NCBI GenBank assembly: GCA_009829735.1
Contig: CM020618.1
Location: forward strand, 22,367,346-22,431,345
Direction: 5' to 3'
Length of the DNA: 64,000 bases
Source: Pyropia yezoensis
Taxonomy: Eukaryota > Rhodophyta > Bangiophyceae > Bangiales > Bangiaceae
Part shown: positions 1 to 12,450 of the stretch, in pieces
Layout: the number at the start of each line of letters is the position of its first letter
How positions within the stretch are numbered: position 1 is the first letter of the stretch
Notes under the pieces: model-generated
Databases searched by the model: none
What the model was told of the DNA's origin: nothing
What the model saw: the letters and a program-made list of their open reading frames with translations, nothing else
Made by a program: the position numbers and the translations under genes

Positions 1-3000
1 CAATTCGGCATGCGCCATGACCCACCTTCCGTGTCCCAATGAGCGACGACGATTGCGCGGGGAAGGCATCTCCCATGCATACCGTGACTGACGACATGGT
101 AAACCCCCGCCTCACACCTTGTATTGGGGTGAAAACACCGACCGAAACGCAAATTTCGGTCCACATGTCCCAACCGAAATTACCGCCTCCCGCCGCCTGC
201 ACCAGTCCCAGTGGCCGTCGTGGACCCAGGATGGTGTCCAAACATTTTTTCAGTGTGCATGCCGACATATGGGCGTGCAGGACGCGACTCCACACCACTC
301 AGGTGGTGGGTGATCACGTGGATCGCAATATCGCCGTTTCGGGGGCCTAATCAGCATGCGCCATGACCCACCTTCCGCGTCCCAATGAGCGACGACGACT
401 GCGCGGGGAAGGCATCTCCCATGCATACCGTGACTGATGACATGGCAAACTCCCGCCTCACACCTTGTATGGGGGTGAAAACACCGACCGAAACGCAAAT
501 TTCGGTCCACATGTCCCAACCGAAATTACCGCCTCCCGCCGCCTGCACCAGTCCCAGTGGCCGTCGTGGACCCAGGATGGTGTCCAAACATTTTTTCAGT
601 GTGCATGCCGACATATGGGCGTGCCGGACGCGACTCCACACCACTCAGGTGGTGGGTGATCACGTGGATCGCAATATCGCCGTTTCGGGGGCCTATTCGG
701 CATGCGCCATGACCCACCTTCCGCGTCCCAATGAGCGACGCCGGCTGGGCGGGGAAGGCATCTCCCATGCATACCGTGACTGATGACATGGTAAACCCCC
801 GCCTCACACCTTGTATTGGGGTGAAAACACCGACCGAAACGCAAATTTCGGTCCACATGTCCCAACCGAAATTACCGCCTCCCGCCGCCTGCACCAGTCC
901 CAGTGGCCGTCGTGGACCCAGGATGGTGTCCAAACATTTTTTCAGTGTGCATGCCGACATATGGGCGTGCCGGACGCGACTCCACACCACTCAGGTGGTG
1001 GGTGATCACGTGGATCGCAATATCGCCGTTTCGGGGGCCTAATCAGCATGCGCCATGACCCACCTTCCGCGTCCCAATGAGCGACGACGACTGCGCGGGG
1101 AACGCATCTCCCATGCATACCGTGACTGATGACATGGCAAACTCCCGCCTCACACCTTGTATTGGGGTGAAAACACCGACCGAAACGCAAATTTCGGTCC
1201 ACATGTCCCAACCGAAATTACCGCCTCCCGCCGCCTGCACCAGTCCCAGTGGCCGTCGTGGACCCAGGATGGTGTCCAAACATTTTTTCAGTGTGCATGC
1301 AGACATATGGGCGTGCAGGACGCGACTCCACACCACTCAGGTGGTGGGTGATCACGTGGATCGCAATATCGCCGTTTGGGGGGCCAATTCGGCATGCGCC
1401 ATGACCCACCTTCCGCGTCCCAATGAGCGACGACGACTGCGCGGGGAAGGCATTTCCCGTGCATACAGTGACTGATGACATGGTAAACCCCCGCCTCACA
1501 CCTTGTATTGGGGTGAAAACACCGACCGAAACGCAAATTTCGGTCCACATGTCCCAACCGAAATTACCGCCTCCCGCCGCCTGCACCAGTCCCAGTGGCC
1601 ATCGTGGACCCAGGATGGTGTCCAAACATTTTTTCAGTGTGCATGCCGACATATGGGCGTGCCGGACGCGACTCCACACCACTCAGGTGGTGGGTGATCA
1701 CGTGGATCGCAATATCGCCGTTTCGGGGGCCTATTCGGCATGCGCCATGACCCACCTTCCGCGTCCCAATGAGCGACGACGACTGCGCGGGGAAGGCATC
1801 TCCCATGCATACCGTGACTGATGACATGGCAAACTCCCGCCTCACACCTTGTATTGGGGTGAAAACACCGACCGAAACGCAAATTTCGGTCCACATGTCC
1901 CAACCGAAATTACCGCCTCCCGCCGCCTGCACCAGTCCCAGTGGCCGTCGTGGACCCAGGATGGTGTCCAAACATTTTTTCAGTGTGCATGCCGACATAT
2001 GGGCGTGCAGGACGCGACTCTACACCACTCAGGTGGTGGGTGATCACGTGGATCGCAATATCGCCGTTTCGGGGGCCTATTCGGCATGCGCCATGACCCA
2101 CCTTCCGCGTCCCAATGAGCGACGACGACTGCGCGGGGAACGCATCTCCCATGCATACCGTGACTGATGACATGGCAAACTCCCGCCTCACACCTTGTAT
2201 TGGGGTGAAAACACCGACCGAAACGCAAATTTCGGTCCACATGTCCCAACCGAAATTACCGCCTCCCGCCGCCTGCACCAGTCCCAGTGGCCGTCGTGGA
2301 CCCAGGATGGTGTCCAAACATTTTTTCAGTGTGCATGCCGACATATGGGCGTGCCGGACGCGACTCCACACCACTCAGGTGGTGGGTGATCACGTGGATC
2401 GCAATATCGCCGTTTCGGGGGCCTATTCGGCATGCGCCATGACCCACCTTCCGCGTCCCAATGAGCGACGACGACTGCGCGGGGAACGCATCTCCCATGC
2501 ATACCGTGACTGATGACATGGCAAACTCCCGCCTCACACCTTGTATTGGGGTGAAAACACCGACCGAAACGCAAATTTCGGTCCACATGTCCCAACCGAA
2601 ATTACCGCCTCCCGCCGCCTGCACCAGTCCCAGTGGCCATCGTGGACCCAGGATGGTGTCCAAACATTTTTTCAGTGTGCATGCCGACATATGGGCGTGC
2701 CGGACGCGACTCCACACCACTCAGGTGGTGGGTGATCACGTGGATCGCAATATCGCCGTTTCGGGGGCCTATTCGGCATGCGCCATGACCCACCTTCCGC
2801 GTCCCAATGAGCGACGCCAGCTGGGCGGGGAAGGCATCTCCCATGCATACCGTGACTGATGACATGGTAAACCCCCGCCTCACACCTTGTATTGGGGTGA
2901 AAACACCGACCGAAACGCAAATTTCGGTCCACATGTCCCAACCGAAATTACCGCCTCCCGCCGCCTGCACCAGTCCCAGTGGCCGTCGTGGACCCAGGAT

Positions 3001-6000
3001 GGTGTCCAAACATTTTTTCAGTGTGCATGCCGACATATGGGCGTGCCGGACGCGACTCCACACCACTCAGGTGGTGGGTGATCACGTGGATCGCAATATC
3101 GCCGTTTCGGGGGCCTAATCAGCATGCGCCATGACCCACCTTCCGCGTCCCAATGAGCGACGACGACTGCGCGGGGAAGGCATCTCCCATGCATACCGTG
3201 ACTGATGACATGGCAAACTCCCGCCTCACACCTTGTATTGGGGTGAAAACACCGACCGAAACGCAAATTTCGGTCCACATGTCCCAACCGAAATTACCGC
3301 CTCCCGCCGCCTGCACCAGTCCCAGTGGCCGTCGTGGACCCAGGATGGTGTCCAAACATTTTTTCAGTGTGCATGCCGACATATGGGCGTGCAGGACGCG
3401 ACTCCACACCACTCAGGTGGTGGGTGATCACGTGGATCGCAATATCGCCGTTTCGGGGGCCTATTCGGCATGCGCCATGACCCACCTTCCGCGTCCCAAT
3501 GAGCGACGACGACTGCGCGGGGATGGCATCTCCCGTGCATACCGTGACTGATGACATGGTAAACCCCCGCCTCACACCTTGTATTGGGGTGAAAACACCG
3601 ACCGAAACGCAAATTTCGGTCCACATGTCCCAACCGAAATTACCGCCTCCCGCCGCCTGCACCAGTCCCAGTGGCCGTCGTGGACCCAGGATGGTGTCCA
3701 AACATTTTTTCAGTGTGCATGCCGACATATGGGCGTGCCGGACGCGACTCCACACCACTCAGGTGGTGGGTGATCACGTGGATCGCAATATCGCCGTTTC
3801 GGGGGCCTATTCGGCATGCGCCATGACCCACCTTCCGCGTCCCAATGAGCGACGACGACTGCGCGGGGAAGGCATCTCCCATGCATACCGTGACTGATGA
3901 CATGGCAAACTCCCGCCTCACACCTTGTATTGGGGTGAAAACACCGACCGAAACGCAAATTTCGGTCCACATGTCCCAACCGAAATTACCGCCTCCCGCC
4001 GCCTGCACCAGTCCCAGTGGCCGTCGTGGACCCAGGATGGTGTCCAAACATTTTTTCAGTGTGCATGCCGACATATGGGCGTGCAGGACGCGACTCTACA
4101 CCACTCAGGTGGTGGGTGATCACGTGGATCGCAATATCGCCGTTTCGGGGGCCTATTCGGCATGCGCCATGACCCACCTTCCGCGTCCCAATGAGCGACG
4201 ACGACTGCGCGGGGAACGCATCTCCCATGCATACCGTGACTGATGACATGGCAAACTCCCGCCTCACACCTTGTATTGGGGTGAAAACACCGACCGAAAC
4301 GCAAATTTCGGTCCACATGTCCCAACCGAAATTACCGCCTCCCGCCGCCTGCACCAGTCCCAGTGGCCGTCGTGGACCCAGGATGGTGTCCAAACATTTT
4401 TTCAGTGTGCATGCCGACATATGGGCGTGCCGGACGCGACTCCACACCACTCAGGTGGTGGGTGATCACGTGGATCGCAATATCGCCGTTTCGGGGGCCT
4501 ATTCGGCATGCGCCATGACCCACCTTCCGCGTCCCAATGAGCGACGACGACTGCGCGGGGAACGCATCTCCCATGCATACCGTGACTGATGACATGGCAA
4601 ACTCCCGCCTCACACCTTGTATTGGGGTGAAAACACCGACCGAAACGCAAATTTCGGTCCACATGTCCCAACCGAAATTACCGCCTCCCGCCGCCTGCAC
4701 CAGTCCCAGTGGCCATCGTGGACCCAGGATGGTGTCCAAACATTTTTTCAGTGTGCATGCCGACATATGGGCGTGCCGGACGCGACTCCACACCACTCAG
4801 GTGGTGGGTGATCACGTGGATCGCAATATCGCCGTTTCGGGGGCCTATTCGGCATGCGCCATGACCCACCTTCCGCGTCCCAATGAGCGACGCCAGCTGG
4901 GCGGGGAAGGCATCTCCCATGCATACCGTGACTGATGACATGGTAAACCCCCGCCTCACACCTTGTATTGGGGTGAAAACACCGACCGAAACGCAAATTT
5001 CGGTCCACATGTCCCAACCGAAATTACCGCCTCCCGCCGCCTGCACCAGTCCCAGTGGCCGTCGTGGACCCAGGATGGTGTCCAAACATTTTTTCAGTGT
5101 GCATGCCGACATATGGGCGTGCCGGACGCGACTCCACACCACTCAGGTGGTGGGTGATCACGTGGATCGCAATATCGCCGTTTCGGGGGCCTAATCAGCA
5201 TGCGCCATGACCCACCTTCCGCGTCCCAATGAGCGACGACGACTGCGCGGGGAAGGCATCTCCCATGCATACCGTGACTGATGACATGGCAAACTCCCGC
5301 CTCACACCTTGTATTGGGGTGAAAACACCGACCGAAACGCAAATTTCGGTCCACATGTCCCAACCGAAATTACCGCCTCCCGCCGCCTGCACCAGTCCCA
5401 GTGGCCGTCGTGGACCCAGGATGGTGTCCAAACATTTTTTCAGTGTGCATGCCGACATATGGGCGTGCAGGACGCGACTCCACACCACTCAGGTGGTGGG
5501 TGATCACGTGGATCGCAATATCGCCGTTTCGGGGGCCTATTCGGCATGCGCCATGACCCACCTTCCGCGTCCCAATGAGCGACGACGACTGCGCGGGGAT
5601 GGCATCTCCCGTGCATACCGTGACTGATGACATGGTAAACCCCCGCCTCACACCTTGTATTGGGGTGAAAACACCGACCGAAACGCAAATTTCGGTCCAC
5701 ATGTCCCAACCGAAATTACCGCCTCCCGCCGCCTGCACCAGTCCCAGTGGCCGTCGTGGACCCAGGATGGTGTCCAAACATTTTTTCAGTGTGCATGCCG
5801 ACATATGGGCGTGCCGGACGCGACTCCACACCACTCAGGTGGTGGGTGATCACGTGGATCGCAATATCGCCGTTTCGGGGGCCTATTCGGCATGCGCCAT
5901 GACCCACCTTCCGCGTCCCAATGAGCGACGACGACTGCGCAGGGAACGCATCTCCCATGCATACCGTGACTGATGACATGGCAAACTCCCGCCTCACACC

Positions 6001-8512
6001 TTGTATTGGGGTGAAAACACCGACCGAAACGCAAATTTCGGTCCACATGTCCCAACCGAAATTACCGCCTCCCGCCGCCTGCACCAGTCCCAGTGGCCGT
6101 CGTGGACCCAGGATGGTGTCCAAACATTTTTTCAGTGTGCATGCCGACATATGGGCGTGCAGGACGCGACTCTACACCACTCAGGTGGTGGGTGATCACG
6201 TGGATCGCAATATCGCCGTTTCGGGGGCCTATTCGGCATGCGCCATGACCCACCTTCCGCGTCCCAATGAGCGACGACGACTGCGCGGGCAACGCATCTC
6301 CCATGCATACCGTGACTGATGACATGGCAAACTCCCGCCTCACACCTTGTATTGGGGTGAAAACACCGACCGAAACGCAAATTTCGGTCCACATGTCCCA
6401 ACCGAAATTACCGCCTCCCGCCGCCTGCACCAGTCCCAGTGGCCGTCGTGGACCCAGGATGGTGTCCAAACATTTTTTCAGTGTGCATGCCGACATATGG
6501 GCGTGCCGGACGCGACTCCACACCACTCAGGTGGTGGGTGATCACGTGGATCGCAATATCGCCGTTTCGGGGGCCTATTCGGCATGCGCCATGACCCACC
6601 TTCCGCGTCCCAATGAGCGACGACGACTGCGCGGGGAACGCATCTCCCATGCATACCGTGACTGATGACATGGCAAACTCCCGCCTCACACCTTGTATTG
6701 GGGTGAAAACACCGACCGAAACGCAAATTTCGGTCCACATGTCCCAACCGAAATTACCGCCTCCCGCCGCCTGCACCAGTCCCAGTGGCCGTCGTGGACC
6801 CAGGATGGTGTCCAAACATTTTTTCAGTGTGCATGCCGACATATGGGCGTGCAGGACGCGACTCCACACCACTCAGGTGGTGGGTGATCACGTGGATCGC
6901 AATATCGCCGTTTGGGGGGCCAATTCGGCAAGCGCCATGACCCACCTTCCGCGTCCCAATGAGCGACGACGACTGCGCGGGGAAGGCATCTCCCATGCAT
7001 ACCGTGACTGATGACATGGCAAACTCCCGCCTCACACCTTGTATTGGGGTGAAAACACCGACCGAAACGCAAATTTCGGTCCACATGTCCCAACCGAAAT
7101 TACCGCCTCCCGCCGCCTGCACCAGTCCCAGTGGCCGTCGTGGACCCAGGATGGTGTCCAAACATTTTTTCAGTGTGCATGCCGACATATGGGCGTGCAG
7201 GACGCGACTCCACACCACTCAGGTGGTGGGTGATCACGTGGATCGCAATATCGCCGTTTCGGGGGCCTATTCGGCATGCGCCATGACCCACCTTCCGCGT
7301 CCCAATGAGCGACGACGACTGCGCGGGGAACGCATCTCCCATGCATACCGTGACTGATGACATGGCAAACTCCCGCCTCACACCTTGTATTGGGGTGAAA
7401 ACACCGACCGAAACGCAAATTTCGGTCCACATGTCCCAACCGAAATTACCGCCTCCCGCCGCCTGCACCAGTCCCAGTGGCCGTCGTGGACCCAGGATGG
7501 TGTCCAAACATTTTTTCAGTGTGCATGCCGACATATGGGCGTGCCGGACGCGACTCCACACCACTCAGGTGGTGGGTGATCACGTGGATCGCAATATCGC
7601 CGTTTCGGGGGCCTATTCGGCATGCGCCATGACCCACCTTCCGCGTCCCAATGAGCGACGACGACTGCGCGGGGAAGGCATCTCCCGTGCATACCGTGAC
7701 TGATGACATGGTAAACCCCCGCCTCACACCTTGTATTGGGGTGAAAACACCGACCGAAACGCAAATTTCGGTCCACATGTCCCAACCGAAATTACCGCCT
7801 CCCGCCGCCTGCACCAGTCCCAGTGGCCGTCGTGGACCCAGGATGGTGTCCAAACATTTTTTCAGTGTGCATGCCGACATATGGGCGTGCAGGACGCGAC
7901 TCCACACCACTCAGGTGGTGGGTGATCACGTGGATCGCAATATCGCCGTTTCAGGGGCCAATTCGGCATGCGCCATGACCCACCTTCCCCGTCGCAATGA
8001 GCGACGCCGACTGGGCGGGGAAGGCATCTCCCATGCATACCGTGACTGATGACATGGTAAACCCCCGCCTCACACCTTGTATTGGGGTGAAAACACCGAC
8101 CGAAACGCAAATTTCGGTCCACATGTCCCAACCGAAATTACCGCCTCCCGCCGCCTGCACCAGTCCCAGTGGCCGTCGTGGACCCAGGATGGTGTCCAAA
8201 CAGTTTTTCAGTGTGCATGCCGACATATGGGCGTGCAGGACGCGACTCCACACCACTCAGGTGGTGGGTGATCACGTGGATCGCAATATCGCCGTTTCGG
8301 GGGCCTATTCGGCATGCGCCATGACCCACCTTCCGCGTCCCAATGAGCGACGCCGACTGGTCGGGGAAGGCATCTCCCATGCATACCGTGACTGATGACA
8401 TGGTAAACTCCCGCCTCACACCTTGTATTGGGGTGAAAACACCGACCGAAACGCAAATTTCGGTCCACATGTCCCAACCGAAATTACCGCCTCCCGCCGC
8501 CTGCACCAGTCC
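1..8512. repeat. 346-bp satellite, about 24.6 tandem copies
   Basis: The same block recurs every 346 bp without spacers from the window edge to 8512, where the match stops inside a monomer. Copies differ by scattered substitutions only. Each monomer carries three inverted motifs: a 7-bp stem ACCGAAA/TTTCGGT (141-160 in the first copy), a 6-bp stem CACCAC-TCAG-GTGGTG (293-308), and GATCACGTGGATC (312-324) with a CACGTG core. Every monomer contains 60-150 aa ORFs on both strands, but 346 is not a multiple of three and the frames do not join, so I treat them as non-coding. The array is cut by the left window edge, so its full length is unknown. Confidence 0.98.
1769..5920. repeat. Higher-order repeat: two 2,076-bp blocks of six monomers
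   Basis: Monomer variants recur with period six. The monomer at 1769 (with the rare GACTCTACACC variant) reappears at 3845 and 5921, the GGCCATCGTGG variant at 2461 recurs at 4537, and the GCGACGCCAGC variant at 2807 recurs at 4883. Blocks 1769-3844 and 3845-5920 are near identical, while neighbouring monomers inside a block differ more. A third block begins at 5921 and loses register near 6613. Before 1769 the register is visible but diverged (731 resembles 2807, 1423 resembles 3499). This is the pattern left by recent unequal exchange or block amplification. Confidence 0.9.
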
Positions 8513-8651
8513 GACGCCCACGTTGGACGATTGCGCTCATATTCAACTTGTGGCTCCGGGATGGTCTTGAGATGGTTGCGACGTAAGTGGTAGTACTCTC
8601 AGGCGGTGCGCCCCCCCCCGAACGAATTGTTCAGCCACACCACCTCCTCGG

Positions 8652-8845
8652 GCGGGATGATTTGCGGCGGTCGGACCCGCGACCTACCGCCCTGGTGCGC
8701 ATCCCCCCCTGTCGCACGGCCCCATGCACCCACACCGCCCCCCAGTGCGGGATCGTTTGCGGCGGTCGGTCCCGCGGCATACCGGCCTGGTACACAACCC
8801 TCCCCCCGGTCACGGCCCCATCCGCCAACACCACCTCCCACCATG
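8652..8845. repeat. Degenerate tandem duplication of a ~95-bp unit
   Basis: Two adjacent copies start with GCGGGATGATTTGCGGCGG (8652) and GCGGGATCGTTTGCGGCGG (8747) and stay alignable through the CACGGCCCCAT segment near each end, with roughly 80-85% identity by eye. No function is apparent. Confidence 0.75.
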
Positions 8846-9026
8846 ACGTTTTTCGGCGGGGGGGCCTGCGCTCTCCACAGACCGCCTTCGCAGGGCGATC
8901 CTCCCTCCAGCGCGGCTTCATCGGCGTCTCCAGTCGGCTTCAGAAGTTTCAAGCATGTGATGACACTTTGACAGCGGGCCGCTCTAAAGCTATTAACAGC
9001 AATACACCTTCCCTTATCCCGAAACG

Positions 9027-9106
9027 AGTTGGTCGCGACCAACTTGGATACCAACTTAGTGCCGAGTTGGGCTCCAAGTTGGTTTCCGAGATGGTCGTGA
9101 CCAACT
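9027..9106. repeat. 80-bp imperfect palindrome
   Basis: The whole segment reads almost the same on both strands. It starts with a perfect 18-bp palindrome (AGTTGGTCGCGACCAACT, 9027-9044) and ends with its near copy AGATGGTCGTGACCAACT. In between, CCAACTT/AAGTTGG words alternate in orientation. Counting from 9031 and 9102 inwards, about five mismatches occur over the first 27 bp of each arm. It could extrude as a cruciform or bind a dimeric protein. Confidence 0.85.
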
Positions 9107-9782
9107 TGTATGTTAACGTGGCACACAAGACTTGAATCAACTCCGTCAACTCCATTGGGCTGTGAACACGAAACGAAGACCCGAGTCCGACCAAATCGGG
9201 ACGCCTCCGGACCCCGGCGGCGGCCCACAAGCGCCCCCTGGGTGCTAATTTGCCCAGAGACGTTTCGCAGCCACGTGGGGGCTCAATTGAAACCTGCGAA
9301 TATATATGCGAGTTGGTATCGAGTTGGTTGTGCCGTCGGTGGTATTGCAGGCGTCCCAATTTTGGCGGTGTGCTCGAAGATAAGAGTTCAACAGCGGTTG
9401 ACCAATGGCGTGCATCAGATCTTGCTGTCGCGACCAATGGCAGCCTTGGAGCGGGGTCCGTTGTTGTGCAAACAGAGCGATCGGAGATTGCCGACCGACT
9501 TCTGTGGTCAGCCAGCTGGAATGGGGACTAAGGAAGTCGTTAAAGAAATATGGCGCAGCATTGAGAGCGACCGGAGACATGTGGCGTTCGCCACGACGTA
9601 CTCCACGACGTTTCGAAGACGTTGACATTTTTTTCCCACACATGGAGCAGAACACTAGAATCGTTTGATTACCATTGGTACACGTCAAAAAATCATTTGA
9701 GTTTCATTGGCCCCGTCAAGGGGCTCGGAAATCAAATCTCGATGTCGATTGGTTGCAAACAGTCCGACGGGATAGAGAGCTG

Positions 9783-10897
9783 GCCTGGGCGCGCCGGCTC
9801 GGGTACCATGCACACACGAGTTTTTTGTTTTGATTAGGGATGCTTTTGATTATTGATTTGCGCTTTACGGGCTACAGGAAAAGTTTTAAAATTTTCGAAT
9901 GTTCTTGCTCGCCCAGGAAGGAGGCAGTGGAGCGAACGGCGTCCTCTCGTATGACTGCGGTCGTCGGACTTCCAGAAGCTGCACTATTGATGGCACTATG
10001 GATGGCGATGTATTATGGTGGAGAGGGACCGCCGGGGGGGGTAAGGAGATGGCACCACCTTGAACTGAATGGGGTTTGAGGGTGGCTGCGTGGCGAGGCG
10101 TCCTTGCGCAGGTCTCTCATGTGAGCGGGGAAGAATGTAGTAGAGGGTGGCGGTCGCCCCATGGGCGGTGACTCGCCCCCGTCCGCGGCATTGACACCTC
10201 CGCGTCAGCGGCGGTGACTGCGGCCGGTAGCCTGTCGGTCGGCGCTGCTGCCAGTGCCCCTGCCGCCACGCGCGCCGCCGCCAGTGTGGGCGGCGCGGAC
10301 CAGGTGGAGGCTTGCGTCAACGCGGGGGCTGCGGCATCGGTGCTCGCCGCCGCCGCGGTGGGTACAGGCGGCGGTCGCGGCGACGGTAGCGGCGGCGTCG
10401 TCGGAGGCTGTTCCGGCGACGACGGCCGTCGGCAGCGGTGGCCATGCTGGGGAGGGGGGGGGGGGCTCTCGGCATGACGCGAGGTGCGAATGGTGATGGG
10501 GGTGAATGTGGTGGGGGATCCTGGACACGCGACGAGACGAGGCATGGGGGCAGCCCCGGGGACGGAAGGGTGAAGTGAGGGGCGCGGCGACCACCAGAAT
10601 CCTTCCCCTGGGCAAAAGATTTTTTAAAAGTCGAGGCGATGATGATCTTTCAAACTATTCTTCCCATGCATGGTGAAATATGTGAATGCAGTATTCCGGG
10701 GATTCTATTGGCTGAAGGCCAAATGCCCTCGTGCGCTGTGAGCCGGCACATACTACATGCGGCTAGGAATCGTCGAGATCGGTCGCTCCTGTCCATCACT
10801 GAACGAACCTGGGCCAGGTCGGATTCTATTGGTCGGAAGAATATTGGAGAAATTTAGAGCTCGTGTGTGCATGGTATCGGGGCCGACGCGCCGGGCG
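9783..10897. mobile_element. Possible small non-autonomous element with terminal inverted repeats
   Basis: TACCATGCACACACGAG at 9804-9820 recurs as its exact reverse complement at 10860-10876. The match continues outward, less perfectly, through a GGCGCG-C-CGGC segment for about 38 bp per arm. The enclosed 1.04 kb has no recognisable coding capacity and includes a GGC-rich tract. I did not find a convincing target-site duplication, so an inverted pair of unrelated repeats or shared regulatory sequence is an alternative. Confidence 0.35.
10200..10480. repeat. GCC/GGC-rich low-complexity tract
   Basis: GCC/GGC/GCG trinucleotides dominate and end in a G run near 10450. ORFs on both strands here encode only Ala/Gly/Pro/Arg strings and show no domain. 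Confidence 0.6.
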
Positions 10898-11510
10898 GGC
10901 CCCCCAACTCGTGTGGGGTGGGACGGCCGTGAGAGGAGCGTCGCGACGGCCAACTGACCCCCGGTCCATGACATGCCACAAAGATGTGGCCCCGAGTTTG
11001 TGCCGCCGCTTGACCTTCGCCACAACCGAAAATGCTGTCGATGACATGTATTGATGTGGCACTGAACTTTATGCGAAGTCTATATTTGAATGGGTCGAAT
11101 TGCTAGGGCTGGGCTGCCCTTCTTAGCAAGTTACCACGGTGCGCGCCCGACCACCGTCACCCTCTCCGGTCAAACGCAGACTCATAGCAGTCTTCGACCA
11201 GCGTGTTCCCGCATGCCACTCCATCATGGTTTCCGCTGGCGACTCGGATGAGGTGTTCATGGTTGCACGTCGCCGCCGGACAGCATTTCCGCGGGCGGTG
11301 CTGAGGAGCGTTGCAATGAGAGACAGCGCGAGGGCTCTTTCGAGAGCATTGCTGTCGCCAAAACGATATGGTGCGAGTTTCACGCGCGCCACACGCCTCT
11401 GAGGCCTGCTTCGGCGTTTTGTTGAGAATTTGATCCCCTCCTCCACCTTCAAGGAACGCGGTCAGCAGGCATGCGACCAACAGATCGGATGGGTGCTCAG
11501 ACAGCGATCG

Positions 11511-11633
11511 TATAGTGCGTCCTGTAAAAAGTGGACGTGCTCGTGTCGTGATCATGTCAAATATCGGCCACTGGACCAATCAAACCCACACTGCACGACC
11601 CGTACACGTCCACTTTTTACGGGACGCACAATA
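11511..11633. repeat. 123-bp fold-back: 40-bp inverted repeats around a 43-bp centre
   Basis: The left arm 11511-11550 contains GTAAAAAGTGGACGTG. The right arm 11594-11633 contains its complement CACGTCCACTTTTTAC. The arms align over 40 bp with about five mismatches. The size and shape suit a miniature inverted-repeat element or a structured RNA locus. Confidence 0.75.
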
Positions 11634-11745
11634 TCCCCCCCCCCCCAGCCGCCCCCTCCCACCACCCTCCCCCCCGCCACCCCACCCTCCCACAAACGCC
11701 GCCACCCAGCTCCACCCCCTTGCGCTCCCCCCCCCCATAGGTTGT
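11634..11745. repeat. C-rich homopolymer/low-complexity tract
   Basis: A nearly pure C/A tract (CCCCCC, CCACCC, CCGCCC words) directly follows the fold-back. No gene is visible. Confidence 0.6.
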
Positions 11746-11902
11746 CGGGAACACAGCGTGGATGTCATGCTATGGCACGTACAGAACTGCGTCGCAGGTG
11801 GCGGGAACGATCGGAAGCCAGCGCGCCGGAACTGACCGTGCGAGAGATGAAGAGGTTGCGGACCGATCCGTCGAGGTGCAGGACGTGGGTTGCGCGAGCG
11901 CG

Positions 11903-11919
11903 CTCGTCCGTCGGACGAG
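11903..11919. promoter_or_regulatory. 17-bp perfect odd palindrome
   Basis: CTCGTCCG and CGGACGAG flank a single T. This is the size and symmetry expected of a dimeric transcription-factor site, but no gene lies close enough to assign it to. Confidence 0.35.
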
Positions 11920-12036
11920 TTCATTCCTCGCCACTGAGCGCCCCGGGGAAATTCGAACACAACTTCTAAGCAACTTCATATATGCAAGGTACGTAAGTGA
12001 CGGCCGTTCCGGAACACGGTCGAGTTCGCGGCACAT

Positions 12037-12060
12037 CGAGTTCGCGGCGCCGCGAACTCG
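12037..12060. promoter_or_regulatory. 24-bp perfect palindrome with upstream half-site
   Basis: A perfect 24-bp palindrome is built from CGAGTTCGCGGC and its complement. The same half-site also stands alone at 12021-12032, and GTTCCGGAAC, another perfect palindrome, lies at 12006-12015. The cluster resembles a binding region, with no assignable target gene. Confidence 0.4.
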
Positions 12061-12385
12061 TTGCCACATCCGATGCGTCTTTTTGGACATCGCAGATGGT
12101 CATTGAGCTGGGGCCTCGGACGACGCCAAATACATAGCAGTTGGGTCCACGTAGTTTCAAAAACTTCTTATGGACCAATCGACCAATCTGTTTTGCAAAA
12201 ATTTTGGGGACCACGGTTGCTGTCCCACACTGGTCTCCACGTCTATGCCGACGCCCTGCTCGCCCCTCCTGAGCTGTTGCCGGTGCATCACGATACCCCC
12301 CCCCTTCCCCCTACACCCCCGGAGCTCCCCCCCCTATTGCACAGCGATGGACTACTCGGCAATGGAGGCCATGATGGTAAACCAA

Positions 12386-12450
12386 TGAGAGCATGCCACG
12401 TCGTGACACAATCTCGGCGCCACATGGTAAACCATGTCATAGACCGCGCG
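12386..12450. repeat. Dispersed repeat, copy 1
   Basis: This segment shares an exact 18-mer (CACAATCTCGGCGCCACA, 12407-12424) and an alignable ATAGACCGCG tail with 45677-45745. Over about 60 bp the two copies are roughly 75% alike by eye. Palindromic TGGTAAACCA-type words flank this copy. Confidence 0.6.

Noticed and set aside
1..8512. CRISPR array
   Set aside because: Monomers are contiguous 346-bp units without unique spacers, in a eukaryotic context.
39..8570. Dozens of 60-154 aa ORFs on both strands of the satellite
   Set aside because: They recur only because the DNA repeats. The 346-bp period is not a multiple of three and no frame continues between monomers.
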